From Cranoglanis bouderius (taxonomy: Eukaryota; Chordata; Actinopteri; Siluriformes; Cranoglanididae): a DNA stretch of 64,000 bases. The position numbers and the translations under genes were made by a program. Every line of letters begins with the position of its first letter. Position 1 is the stretch's first letter. Under the pieces are notes generated by a model, which saw only the letters and a program-made list of their open reading frames with translations, made no database searches and had not been told where the DNA came from. The stretch covers positions 19,831,027 to 19,895,026 of the forward strand of contig CM042548.1 of the NCBI GenBank assembly GCA_023630585.1. The letters run 5' to 3'. This document shows positions 23,455-34,700 of this stretch, in pieces.

Positions 23455-23592
23455 TTTGGTGGTTGGGAGGAAACCCACAGACCCAGCAAGAACACACCAA
23501 AACTCCACTCACATAGTAACCCAAGCTGAGGATTGAACCCGGGACCCTGGGGCTTTGAAGAGGCAGTGCTACTCACTGTGCCATCATACCAC
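23455..23592 (-). mobile_element. tRNA-derived SINE fragment
   Basis: On the minus strand: ggcacagtgagtagcactgc, B box GGTTCAATCC, then gggtctgtgggtttcctccc. The body is cut short. Confidence 0.7.
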
Positions 23593-23789
23593 TATTGCTG
23601 TCCCTAGGTCAAGAACAAAAAGGCTTTAAATATGCAAAATATTACTGTATGTGTTTAAATAGTGGGCCTGATATTTGACTGGTGGGATTATGTTTCATTA
23701 CAAATCTGTACTGAGAGGGTTCATGGAATTTATTGTGCACTTGCCCCGACTGTGAAAACTTACCTGCCAAAAAGTTTGGTTGCTACCGA

Positions 23790-24160
23790 AGTGGGTATCA
23801 TTTCCGCCTCACAGCTCCCGGGTCCCCAGGTCAATCTTGGGTTACTGTCTCTGTGTTGTCTCTGCATGTTCTCCACATGTCCATGTGGGTTTCCTCCGTG
23901 TTCTCTGGTTTCTGCTTCCACTGTCTAAAAAAATGCAGGTAGGTGGATCGGCTATGCTATTTGCCTGTAGGTGTGAATGTGTGTGTGAGTGGTGTCCTGC
24001 TACAGACTGGCACCCCAAACGGGGTGAATTCTCCTGCCTTTCATCCAGTGTTACTGGGATAGACTCCAGATCCACCATGACCCTGACCAGGATGAAACAC
24101 TTACTGAATGATAAAAGAATGAATGAATGTGTACAAGAATGTATATTCACTAAATGCTAA
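23790..24160 (+). mobile_element. SINE, degenerate
   Basis: Contains the fish SINE body (tctgcatgttctccacatgt, gtgggtttcctccgtg), the module around gggatagactccagatccac, and a GAATGAATG tail. The tRNA-like head is worn. Confidence 0.65.
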
Positions 24161-24237
24161 ATGGATGGATGGATGTAAAGATGAATGTGTGTATACTGTA
24201 GATAACTGAATGAATGAATGAATGTATGCTGTATGTA

Positions 24238-25290
24238 CAGTGAGGGAAAAAAGTATTTGATCCCCTGCTGATTTTGTACGTTTGCCCACTGACAAAGAAA
24301 TGATCAGTCTATAATTTTAATGGTAGGTGTATTTTAACAGTGAGAGACAGAATAACAACAAAAAAAATCCAGAAAAACGCATTTCAAATAAGTTATAAAT
24401 TGATTTGCATTTTAATGAGTGAAATAAGTATTTGATCCCCTATCAATCAGCAAGATTTCTGGCTCCCAGGTGTCTTTTACACAGGTAATGAGCTGAGATT
24501 AGGAGGACTCTCTTAAAGGGAGTGCTCCTAATCTCAGTTTGTTACCTGTAAAAAGACACCTGTCCACAGAAGCAATCAATCAATCAGATTCCAAACTCTC
24601 CACCATGGCCAAGACCAAAGAGCTGTCCAAGGATGTCAGGGACAAGATTGTAGACCTACACAAGGCTGGAATGGGCTACAAGACCATCGCCAAGCAGCTT
24701 GGTGAGAAGGTGACAACAGTTGGTGTGATTATTCACAAATGGAAGAAACTGTCAGTCTCCCTCGGTCTGGGGCTCCATGCAAGATCTCACCTCGTGGAGT
24801 TTCAATGATCATGAGAACGGTGAGGAATCAGCCCAGAACTACACGGGAGGATCTTGTTAATGATCTCAAGGCAGCTGGGACCATAGTCACCAAGAAAACA
24901 ATTGGTAACACACTACGCCGTGAAGGACTGGAATCCTGCAGCGCCCGCAAGGTCCCCCTGCTCAAGAAAGCACATGTACAGGCCCGACTGAAGTTTGCCT
25001 GAATGATTCAGAGGGGAACTGGGTGAAAGTGTTGTGGTCAGGTGTGGTCAGATCTCTTTGGCATCAACTCAACTCGCCATGTTTGGAGGAGGAGGAATGC
25101 TGCCTATGACCCCAAGTCATAACACCATCCCCACCGTCAAACATGGAGGTGGGAACATTATGCTTTGGGGGTGTTTTTCTGCTAAGGGGACAGGACAACT
25201 GCACCGCATCAAAGGGACGATGGACGGGGCCATGTACCGTCAAATCTTGGGTGAGAACCAGGATGATGTAAGACAGGAACAACTCCAAAT
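24238..25290 (+). mobile_element. Truncated Tc1 element
   Basis: After TA the left end reads CAGTGAGGGAAAAAAGTATT with a long terminal region to about 24600. A transposase follows and the sequence stops matching Tc1 after about 25270; there is no right inverted repeat. A strong internal hairpin at 24465-24567 pairs ggtgtcttttacacaggtaa with its complement downstream. Confidence 0.85.
24605..25266 (+). pseudogene. Tc1 transposase, broken
   Basis: Starts MAKTKELSKDVRDKIVDLHK with the paired HTH domain (YKTIAKQLGEK). It then shifts frame into RTTREDLVNDLKAAGT and AQARLKFA-like text, and again into HGGGNIMLWGCFSAKGTGQL. The final aspartate and glutamate of the DDE site are missing, so it cannot encode an active enzyme. 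Confidence 0.85.
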
Positions 25291-25299
25291 ATGGTATTC

Positions 25300-26425
25300 A
25301 GGAAGTCATGGAATGCAAGCAGATGTCATTGGGGAAGGTACTGTATGTACAGTAAATGCACACAAATGGTATTCGGGGAGACAGACGAATGCGCAAATGG
25401 TGAGGGGCTTTATCTGTCTGTATCTGGTTGGGAGGAGTTACAGAGGAACAAAGAGGAAACAAGTTTTAACAAGGGAACAGAGAGGGAAGAAATGTTCACA
25501 TTAAACTTATCAATACTAAGGCACTCTTCTGTCATTTTTGACCTAGACATACCCTTACGGGGACAACTAGAATACGTTTGTGTTTTTGCTATTGTCAGAA
25601 ATATTTATTTCTCCCTATATTCATTTCTTTATTTCTAATCCACAGGGCTTGGATATGACTGGGAGAATTTCCATAGCTCTCCAGGTCATAGCTTCTCGTG
25701 TTCATTGTTTTATGTGCCATCTAGTCCTTCTCTGGATAAATGGATAAAGAAGTGATGCTTTGTTTGGTGCTGATATAATAATATGGTGAAATAATGTTGC
25801 AGTAGGCAGTGTGTAACGCAATGCCAATGTCTGTATCTGTTTCTGTTTAGTGCTCCAAATATTCATATCTGTATGTGTGTATCTGTATTTGAAGTGGTCA
25901 TGATATAAATCTTTTCCACCCATCCATTTTCCATACCGCATAACCCACATAGGGTAGCGGGGGAGCCTGGAGCCTATCGCAGGGAACTCAGGGCACAATC
26001 TGTTGTTGTTGTTTTTTTAATTAAATATGAACCATACAAACCCCATAAATACTGGAATACATTAGGGGGAAAACAGCACCCTCAGCATGGTGTGTGAATT
26101 CTGGCTCTGACAGTTTCTCAACCTCAGCTACATCACTCGAGTTCATAATTGGTCCCAACTAGACATGTGCATGGGACTTTTAATTTAAATCCTCCTCTCA
26201 CAACTTTGTACATTTTCTAATAAATACTTTTGGTTCTATTTCCCAAAATATAAACAAACTACAGTAGTAGACCAGTTTAACCCACCACGAACACCATGGC
26301 CAGGTAGCTACTAGGGATAAACCTTGTAAATGCATTGTACAGTGCTGCCTTTTTTGTTTGTAAACTTGTGCCTACTAGCTTCACATTTGACCAGCTGCAT
26401 TAAAGTACTTCAGTTTCAGTGAGCC
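25300..26425. other. Spacer between transposons
   Basis: Only a short reversed SINE/LINE tail at 25917-25997 (ccatccattttccataccgc ... gggggagcctggagcctatc) is recognisable. No gene seen. Confidence 0.5.
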
Positions 26426-26912
26426 TGTGCCCACTTTATTTTCAGATTCCTATTCTTGTCTGACAGGAGTGGAACCTCAAGGGTCGACATGTTGTGTTTA
26501 CTGAGATGCTTTTTTTTTTGCTCACCACTGTTGTAAAGTGTGGTTATTTGAGTTCCCAGAACTCTCCTATCAGCTTGAACCAGTCCGGCTGTTCTCTTCA
26601 TCTTTCATCAACAAGGCGATCAGGCTCTGTGTAAACTCTAGAGACTGTTGTAGGTGAAAATCCCAGGAAATCTGCAGTTTCTGAAATACTCAAACCAGCC
26701 CACCTGGAACCATTAACCATGCCGCAAAGTCACTGAGATCACACCTTTCCCATGTTCTGATGTTTGATGTGAACATTAACTAACGCTCCTGTCCTCTTTC
26801 TACATTTTATGCCTTGCGCTGCTGCCAAATGATTGGATAGTTAACTGTTTGGATGATTTTTTTTTTTTTTAAACACTAGGCTGATACTGATTTATAGTGA
26901 CTTTATCTCTGG
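26426..26912. mobile_element. Non-autonomous element, CCACTTTATT family, degenerate copy
   Basis: Shares ordered blocks with 7712-8252 (gacaggagtggaacc, gagatgctttt, ctctgtgtaaactctagagactg, gcgctgctgcca) and starts CCACTTTATT. The right end is too worn to place exactly. Confidence 0.65.
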
Positions 26913-26939
26913 TACTTATTAGTGTTTGTTCTGAATTTA

Positions 26940-28130
26940 CACCAATCAGCCACAAAATTAAAACCACCTGCCTAATATTGTGTCGGTCCCCCTTGTGCTG
27001 CCAAAACAGCTCTGACCCGTCGAGGTATGGACTCCACAAGACCTCTGAAGGTGTGCTGTGGTATCCGGCACCAAGACGCTAGCAGCAGATCCTTTAAGTC
27101 CAGTAAGTTGTGAGGTGGGGCCTCCATGGATCGGACTTGTTTGTCCAGCACATCCCACAGATGCTCGATCGGATTGAGATCTGGGGAATTTGGTGGCCGA
27201 GTCAACACCTTGAACTCTTTGTCATATTCCTCAAATCATTCCTGTACAATTTTTGCAGTGTGACAGGATGCATTATCCTGCTGAAAGAGGCCACTGCCAT
27301 TAGGGAATACTGTTGTCATGAAGGGGTGTACTTGGTCTGCAACAATGTTTAGGTAGGTAGCACATGTCAAAGTAACATCCACATGAATGCCAGAACCCAA
27401 GGTTTCCCAGCAGAACACTGCCCAGAGCATCACACTGCCTCCACAGGCTTGCCTTCTTTCCATAGTGCATCCTGGTGCCATCACTTCCCCAGGTAAGCGA
27501 TGCACACGCACCCGGCCGTCCACATGATGTAAAAGAGAACATGATTCATCAGACCAGGCCACTTTCTTCCAGTGCTCCATGGTCCAGTTCTGATGCTCAC
27601 GTGCCCATTGTTGGCACTTTCAGTGGTGGACAGGGGTCAGCATGGGCACTCTGACCGGTCTGCAGCTACGCAGCCCCATACACAGCAAGCTGTGATGCAC
27701 TGTGTGTTCTGACACCTTTCTATCATAGCCAGTATTAACGTTTTCAGCAATTTGTGCTACAGTAGCTCTTCTGTGGGATCGGACCAGACGGGCTAGACTT
27801 CGCTCCCCACGTACATCAGTGAGCCTTGGCTGACCGGTTGTCCTTCCTTGGACCACTTTTGGTAGGTACTAACCACTGCATACCGGGAACACCCCAGAAG
27901 ACCTGCCGTTTTGGAGATGCTCTGACTCGCCTAGCCATCACAATTCGGCCCTTGTCAAACTCGCTCAGATCCTTACGCTTGCCCATTTTTCCTCCTTCCA
28001 ACACATCAACTTCGAGAACTGACTGTTCACTTGCTGCCTCATATATCCCACCCCTTTACAGGTGCCACTGTAAAGAGATAATGTTATTCACGTGACCTGT
28101 CCGTGGTTTTAATGTTATGGCTGATCAGTG
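26940..28130 (-). mobile_element. Tc1/mariner element with DD36E spacing, dead
   Basis: TA-flanked, with inverted ends CACCAATCAGCCACAAAATT and, at the right, ...TTATGGCTGATCAGTG; 1,191 bp. Both ends and a nearly full-length transposase are present. It lies in the fbxo9-arfgef3 spacer on the minus strand. Confidence 0.9.
26972..27986 (-). pseudogene. Tc1/mariner transposase, broken
   Basis: Reads MGKRKDLSEFDKGRIVMARR, then QPRLTDVRGERSLARLVRSH, AWSDES (first D), QQDNASCHTA (second D) and PNSPDLNPIEHLWD (E), ending GGPTQY with TAG. A TGA interrupts the frame just after KIVQE, and there are frameshifts near the N-terminus and near the MLTPVHH segment. Thirty-six residues, counting the stop position, separate the second D from the E. 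Confidence 0.88.
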
Positions 28131-28619
28131 TATATCGGATTTTTTTTGTAAAAGTGTGAAGAGGTAATCAGCACTCCAGGCAGTAATGTTATGGATTATG
28201 CCCCCCACCCCCACTGGTACACACAGTGTAAACGCTGTTTGAGGCCACTGTGTTGTGCTTGTGGAATCTCTAAGCGCAGTTTCCGACTGAAGAGGAGGAG
28301 GCGGTCGAACCTCCGGCCGGAGCGCAGCTTTTTATTTACATTATTTTTTTTTAACATTTCATTCACAAATACTCGAAACGTCAGCATACACTGGAACAAA
28401 AATAACACGCACGTTTCGTCTGTAATGAACCCGGATAACAGCGTTGTTCCCGGTTTAGCGGACTGACGCCTGCTTGTTTGGCTACATCACTGGCTAAGCG
28501 TGAATCATCCTTAGCTTATAGCTAACGTTCACAACCGGGATGCCTCGCATTAAGCTGGAGGCCTAAAACTCTATTTTTTAAGTCGTTTCAATTTCAGACA
28601 GCAACATCTCCGTCTCGTA
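28131..28619 (+). promoter_or_regulatory. arfgef3 5' flank, probable promoter and 5' UTR
   Basis: The stretch from about 28,250 is CpG-rich (gaggcggtcgaacctccggc ... gagcgcagc) and leads into the start codon at 28620. No TATA box in a convincing position. Inferred from composition and distance to the ATG. Confidence 0.35.
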
Positions 28620-28704
28620 ATGGAGGAAATTCTCCGAAAGCTTCAAAAAGACGCCTCTGGGAGCAAATATAAAGCTATTCGTGATGGTTGCGCCGTGGCG
28701 TGTG
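28620..28704 (+). CDS. arfgef3: arfgef3 exon 1
   Basis: Residues 1-28, MEEILRKLQKDASGSKYKAI to CAVAC. Donor gtaagt. Ends one base into a glutamate codon. Confidence 0.95.
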
Positions 28705-31700
28705 GTAAGTGTTACACCTGTCAACAGCCTGAGATTCAGCTGAGGGCTTGTACACAGTTTGACACTCATTTATCTGCTATTTAAATAACTGTACAGTTTT
28801 ATTCAACAGAAAGCTACGTTTTAATTTATTTTTTTAAAATAAAAATATATGTATAAAACCGCTTAATAGCCTAAATGATGGCAAACCTGTAAAACAAGCT
28901 TGAGCGCTGTATTAGTATGTTAGAAAAATAAACCAACCCTTGCAGCCTATAGTACTGTTTTAGCGTACTGTACTATATAGTATTGTAGTATTTATGGAAG
29001 AAGGCTCACCTTAATGCTTCATGTTCTGTTTTGTAGTTACCAAACTATAATTTTTCATACAAAAGAAGACTAAAATGATTCTTTTAGACTCCACTTTGCA
29101 GCTTATTGTGCAGCAAACTGAACAGTTTTGGTCATTTTATTACTTGTATATTTTTCAGGAGAGCTCTATCAAGGCCAGCTGGGTTGCATTTACTGTATAT
29201 TTAATATTAACCTCCAGATATGCTCCTAAAGTGCAGTTTTACAGTCCATGTTAGAGAAATAAATAAAACCGAGAACATTACAATAACTGCATACCATACA
29301 GGAAGCAGGTCACCTCCCTTATCATGTTTGGTTAAAAAGCCTCAAACAAGGAAAATAAAATCCTGCTAAGAAGAAGAAATTCTGACTGGAAGTGTGTACA
29401 AGCTAATTCATGTTTCACACCAAGCTGAATTATTAGTCTTGGACCTATGATAGAGTTTCTGCAAAGATCATGATGCTGGAACAACCAAAACAACCGGAAA
29501 TGGATTATTTGAGCTAGAGGTCGACCGATTTTTACCGATAACTAAGCTACCCGCCGACAACCGATTAATCAACCGAGATTTTAAAATTGATACTGAATGA
29601 AAACATAACACTCAAAGTAAAACATTCCTTAACTTCATTACAAAAATAAACAGCACTGACTGTACCATGAAAAAGTACTGTACTTTTTAAAATGAAATAA
29701 ATATTAATATATATTAACTATTAATAAATAAGTAAATAAATGATATACATCCAAATGGAACCAAAAAGTAACACTCCAAATAACAAATAAAAATAGAGAC
29801 ATCCAAAATGAATAATAATAAAAAAAAAAAAAACACTTCAAATAACACAACAATATTGTTCAGTGATTTATTTTATTTCACCTCTAGAGGCCGCTCTCGT
29901 ACTGTATAATGACAGCGGGCTCTTCTCAGCTTCTCCCGCAACGGACGCAACCGGAAAAAGCTTTCGGCGTGGATTTTTGCTGATGACCGATAGTTCCAGC
30001 AATCGGTTATCGGTACCGATTAATCTGCAGAACCGATTAGTCGGTCGACCTCTAATTTGAGCTACTATACATTTGCATTTAGAAGAATATCTATAGGAGA
30101 TGTATCTGTCTGTAGGTCAGTGGCCATCTTAGTCTTAGGAAACTGTTAAACTTTGTGTTTTCTGTGAGCTCACAGAAAGAAAAAAAAAAACGTTACGAAA
30201 AAGCAGACTGCTTTTCTGTGTGAGTTTGTGAGTTCTCTCATGTGTCATCTTACTAAGTGATTTATGTAACATCTGCTGTTGTAATGAATAAATGAAACCA
30301 TGAAAAAATGATGCTCATGGTATGATGACCATAATATCATATTATCACTGTAATTTGTTACTTTATCCCCTGTGGGATTACCATAAATCTCAGAAATTAT
30401 GCAGTAGTTCCTTGCTGATGTGTTACTAACATACTGCATCATATAAAACAATGTGAGACGAATGTGATTATCTTCGTAGCACGCACGTTAATTCGGACTG
30501 GCGTGAAGCTGAACATTCGAGTAATGTATTTTGGGTCATTCATTTTCTCTGCTTCTAACAGAAACCCTGGAGGCTCAAAATGGATCAAAGATGTCAGCAT
30601 CTAAGGTCAGGTAAGCAGCGTCTTAGATTTCATTCCTTCTGGCTCACTGAATCTGTTTTTCCGGCTGAGTATTATGCCGCTGTCTTTTCGTGCTCAGCTC
30701 AATCCGGCCGAACACGGCAATGTCTGCACATATTTGTTCTTAACATGCACCACATCACCTGACTAATGAGGTTTTTCTTCTTCGAGCTCATTACTGAAAT
30801 CAGGTGGTGTCCTTGCGGGCTTGGAATGCCTTTCTGTACACCTTGCAGACGAGTCGAGTGCTGTTGTGTTGAATGCCAGCAGAAGATTTGTTTAGATTCT
30901 GGATTGAACTAGCATTTTTTATGCTCACTGTTAGGTCGATATTGACTAATATGGCCAAATATTTATGAGTCTACATTCAATCATCTTCAGGAACTGCTTT
31001 ATCCTGGTCACGGAGGTGGTGGATCTAGAGCTTATTCCGGGAACACTGGGGCTGAGGTGGGAAGAAACCCTCAATGAGACACCAATCTGTCACAGGGCAC
31101 CATGAACACACACACATTCACACACTCATTCCTTTCTAGAGGCAAGTTGGAGGAAACCTGGGAACGCTGGAGCAGTGAGGGAGCCACTGTGCCATAGTTT
31201 GTCTTTCTGGGGGTACCTTTTTTTTTGGTTCAACATTATCAGACAGAGTACCAAATAGCTCACATTTAGGGGAAAAAAAAGAAAGCATAACTATCCAAAA
31301 CAGTCTTGAGGAACTGGGTCACGTTGTTTCGTACAGTAATGATTGTTATAAGCAGTCCTTATAGTTCTTTCATAGAACTTTCTCAATAGTTTTTCAAAGA
31401 AATGCACAACTCACTTTAATTTCTTTTGCTTTTTGACTCGCATCCTTTAAAACAAGTGCTTAGTGAGATGGGATCTGGGTTAGGAAATGCTTTAATGACT
31501 GTCGGCTCTGTGCTTTTAGAGAGAGATGCCTCTTCCCACTTAAGCTCGCACTCGAGTCCAAAAACCCGAAGCTGGCTCAGACGGCTCTCACGGGAATGCA
31601 GGTGAGATGAAAACCATTATTTTGATTATGCAACCAATTAGGTAGCAGATTCATTCCTCACTTTCAACATATGTTTTCCATCTTATAAGTGAATAAGATT

Positions 31701-34700
31701 TAGGGTTTATAGGTTCGCCACGAAATCCTTCTCTGACAGCTTTAACGTAAAACAAGTAGATGCATTTATGTATTGCATTTTATGAAATAATCATTTGTAT
31801 TCTGTAACATTCTTTAATAAGGTTAGATCTGATGATCTTCAAACTAATGTTGTTTACTAGGTAGCATTTTTAGCTTGTTAAATTCTGCAGAACCATTTAG
31901 TACAAAAATCTGATTTAGAGTAAAGGGTGTCCAGAGCACTGTGTGCACTGTTTAAAAACCTCTTCATCATCCTGACACGATGCTATGGCAGAAGATCCTG
32001 TGTGATGATCGCTTTGTCGCTGTGGAACCAGAAGTGCCAGAGAAGCAGCTGTTAAGTCAAATGCTGGATGCCATCAGCGTGACCCCTATGCTTCATGAAG
32101 ATCTACAGGTGGAGGTCATGAAGGTCAGTCCATATATTTAGGTCAGCAATAATGCCTGAATTTTGAGCCTATATGTGCTCTATTAGATTCAAATATACAC
32201 AAATATACAAAATTCTAACATGTGGTTTTCCATTCACCTTATGTCTAATCGAACACAAGACATCTGGAGCTTTTGTTTTGGTTCTGTAGGTCTTTATAAG
32301 CACTACAAAGCTAACATTAGACAAGGCAAAGCAAAAGGCAACAGATTATGACCGTAGTGGTGTATGGTTCTATAGTTTTGACATTCCAGCTAATCCAACT
32401 CTAAGCTGTAAGCATTGACAGTTCAACAAGAGCTACACGTCAGTGTTACTACATATTTACATTATCATATTTTCAGACAGTCAGAAAGTGGATATTTTGG
32501 GGATTTGTCCCCATTTCCACCCCAACTTAGTCATCTCCTGTATCGCAGGGCACTCAGAGGGAAGCACTATCTGCCCTCTTACATACCGCATACATGATCT
32601 CGCAGATTCCCAGGACTGGCTAGTGTTGCTGTGACTGACAGGAGATCGACAGTATGCCATCTCTCCCACACAGAGAGCCAGTTTTGTACCTTGGCTTTTC
32701 TGTTGCGCCACTCAGGATACCAGAAAGAGGATCCTTGAACAGCGGCCAAACACAGATAGAACCCTGTTGTTCTGTAAGCTCAAATACCGTGTCATTTTAT
32801 GAGGTTCTAGCTGGCCGTTTCCCCAGTAAGCAGTCAGTAAGTAACTAATAACTGGAATAATGCTGCAGAGAAAGACATTTTAAACCTATTAAGACTGCAT
32901 TATGTTTATTTGCACTTTGAATAAATTTTATTTTGCTGTATGTATACTGTATACTTAAGTTGTTACTAAATTTGTATACATGTGCAATCTCACACACACA
33001 CACACACACACACACACTGCTCCATCTTGCCATACTGAGGCATCAAGCTGTCTTCTGTCAGTACATTAATAGATTGTGGACATTGATCGTGATGTTTCAT
33101 ATTCATCCTTGAAGATGATTGAGCAGCCAATAGAACCTTATAAAGCCCAGTTTATCTGTGAGTTTGTATTAGAACCATTCAATAGTTTTTTTTTTTTGTT
33201 TTTTTTTTAAATATTACACCAAAAACACCACAAGTAAATAGATTATCCCTTATTGATGAAGCCTATGTGATTAGTTAATTTAGCAACATGCCAGATAGAA
33301 TCTTAAAATACCACTTTCTAGCAATACACTGGCCTTCCATTCCACCTGCAGAATGGAAATCGTCTTATCGGACATTTTCAATCAGTATAAACAAATGAAT
33401 TATTTTATCGCCGCACGTCTGTTTTAAGATTACTCAGGACACTGTTGGGTTTCTGCGTGTAGGGCGATGGGAAATGGGAGAGGTGTGAGCTCCCGGCTGG
33501 GCAAACAGTTGACTCCTCTCCACAATGACGTTGGTACAGAGATAAAAACATACAGCATAGCTGAAGCTGTTTTGATAGTAAAACACTGTATACAACTGCC
33601 ACAATAATATGATTTAACATTTATTTAACATTATTACATAATGAACATTTAAACCTAGTAGGCTAGGTTAAAAAAAAAAAAAAAAAAAAAAACCCTCAAG
33701 TGTCTACTTTCATTCAAGCCATTACCACTACTGTGGAGTGTGACATCACAAATAAATTCAATGCTGAACACGGGCACCCCCAAAACAGGCCTCTGGTAAA
33801 AAGAATTTTAAAAAAAACAAACAAACAAACAAACGAGTAGCTTGGAAATTCTCATTAAATCAGATGGCTTCAGTAATGCGCTCTGAAACATGCTACTAGT
33901 TTTTAATTTGTGTCATAAACCTTTTGCTCAGTAGAAGCAGATTCATTTTTGACTGCAGTTGAGACAAACAAAAACCATGCAAATTTGATTTCTAATTTGA
34001 ACTACTGTCCAAATTTAGGCATGGCCTAATGCAGAGTAATTTATGCAGCGCCGTGCGAGGTGTTAACGTCAAAACGTGCTGTCTTCCTTCTAGCATGCAT
34101 AATCAATTCAGTGTCACTCTGCAGTCTGTGTTCTGTTACCGGGTGCTGTTCTCTACCATCTGTAGATGCTGTGCAATCGGATAGCCTCAGTGTGGCACTG
34201 TAGAACTCTTGGGATGATGAAAATTGTGTTGTTCATCTGGGTTCTGAGTACAAATTCACTCAAGGGGATGTGATTCTTATGTCTATTTTAATGTAACCTT
34301 ATCTCGTGTGTGTTTTGTTGTCACAGGTCTTGCTTTGTATCACATACTCCTCCAGCTTTGAGTTCAATGGTAACAACATCTTGAGGATTGCCGAGGTAAG
34401 AATGTTTTATTAGAAGCTCAATCGAAGACTTGTAGCTCATTGTTATTTTTCATATAAGCTGATCAGCAAAGGGACAGCTGGAGCATTCATTTGTACAGTC
34501 ATTGCCAAGCACACAGCCATGCACTCTGTCTATCCCCCAATAATTCCACGTCTGTCGTTAGGCCTGTGCCAGACGCATCCATTCATATCTCTCTCACACA
34601 GCTGGAGGGATGTTGTCATCAGCAGCTCACAGAAAAGGAGAGAGGTCACTGTCTCACTCAGTGTTTGTCGCTCTATCTGTCTCTCTTTCTCTCTGTCCCT

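Noticed and set aside
24539..25002. Two overlapping ORFs as host genes
   Set aside because: They are frameshifted halves of one Tc1 transposase.
27236..27856. Minus-strand ORFs with CHTAK and WSDES motifs as host genes
   Set aside because: Pieces of the dead DD36E transposase.
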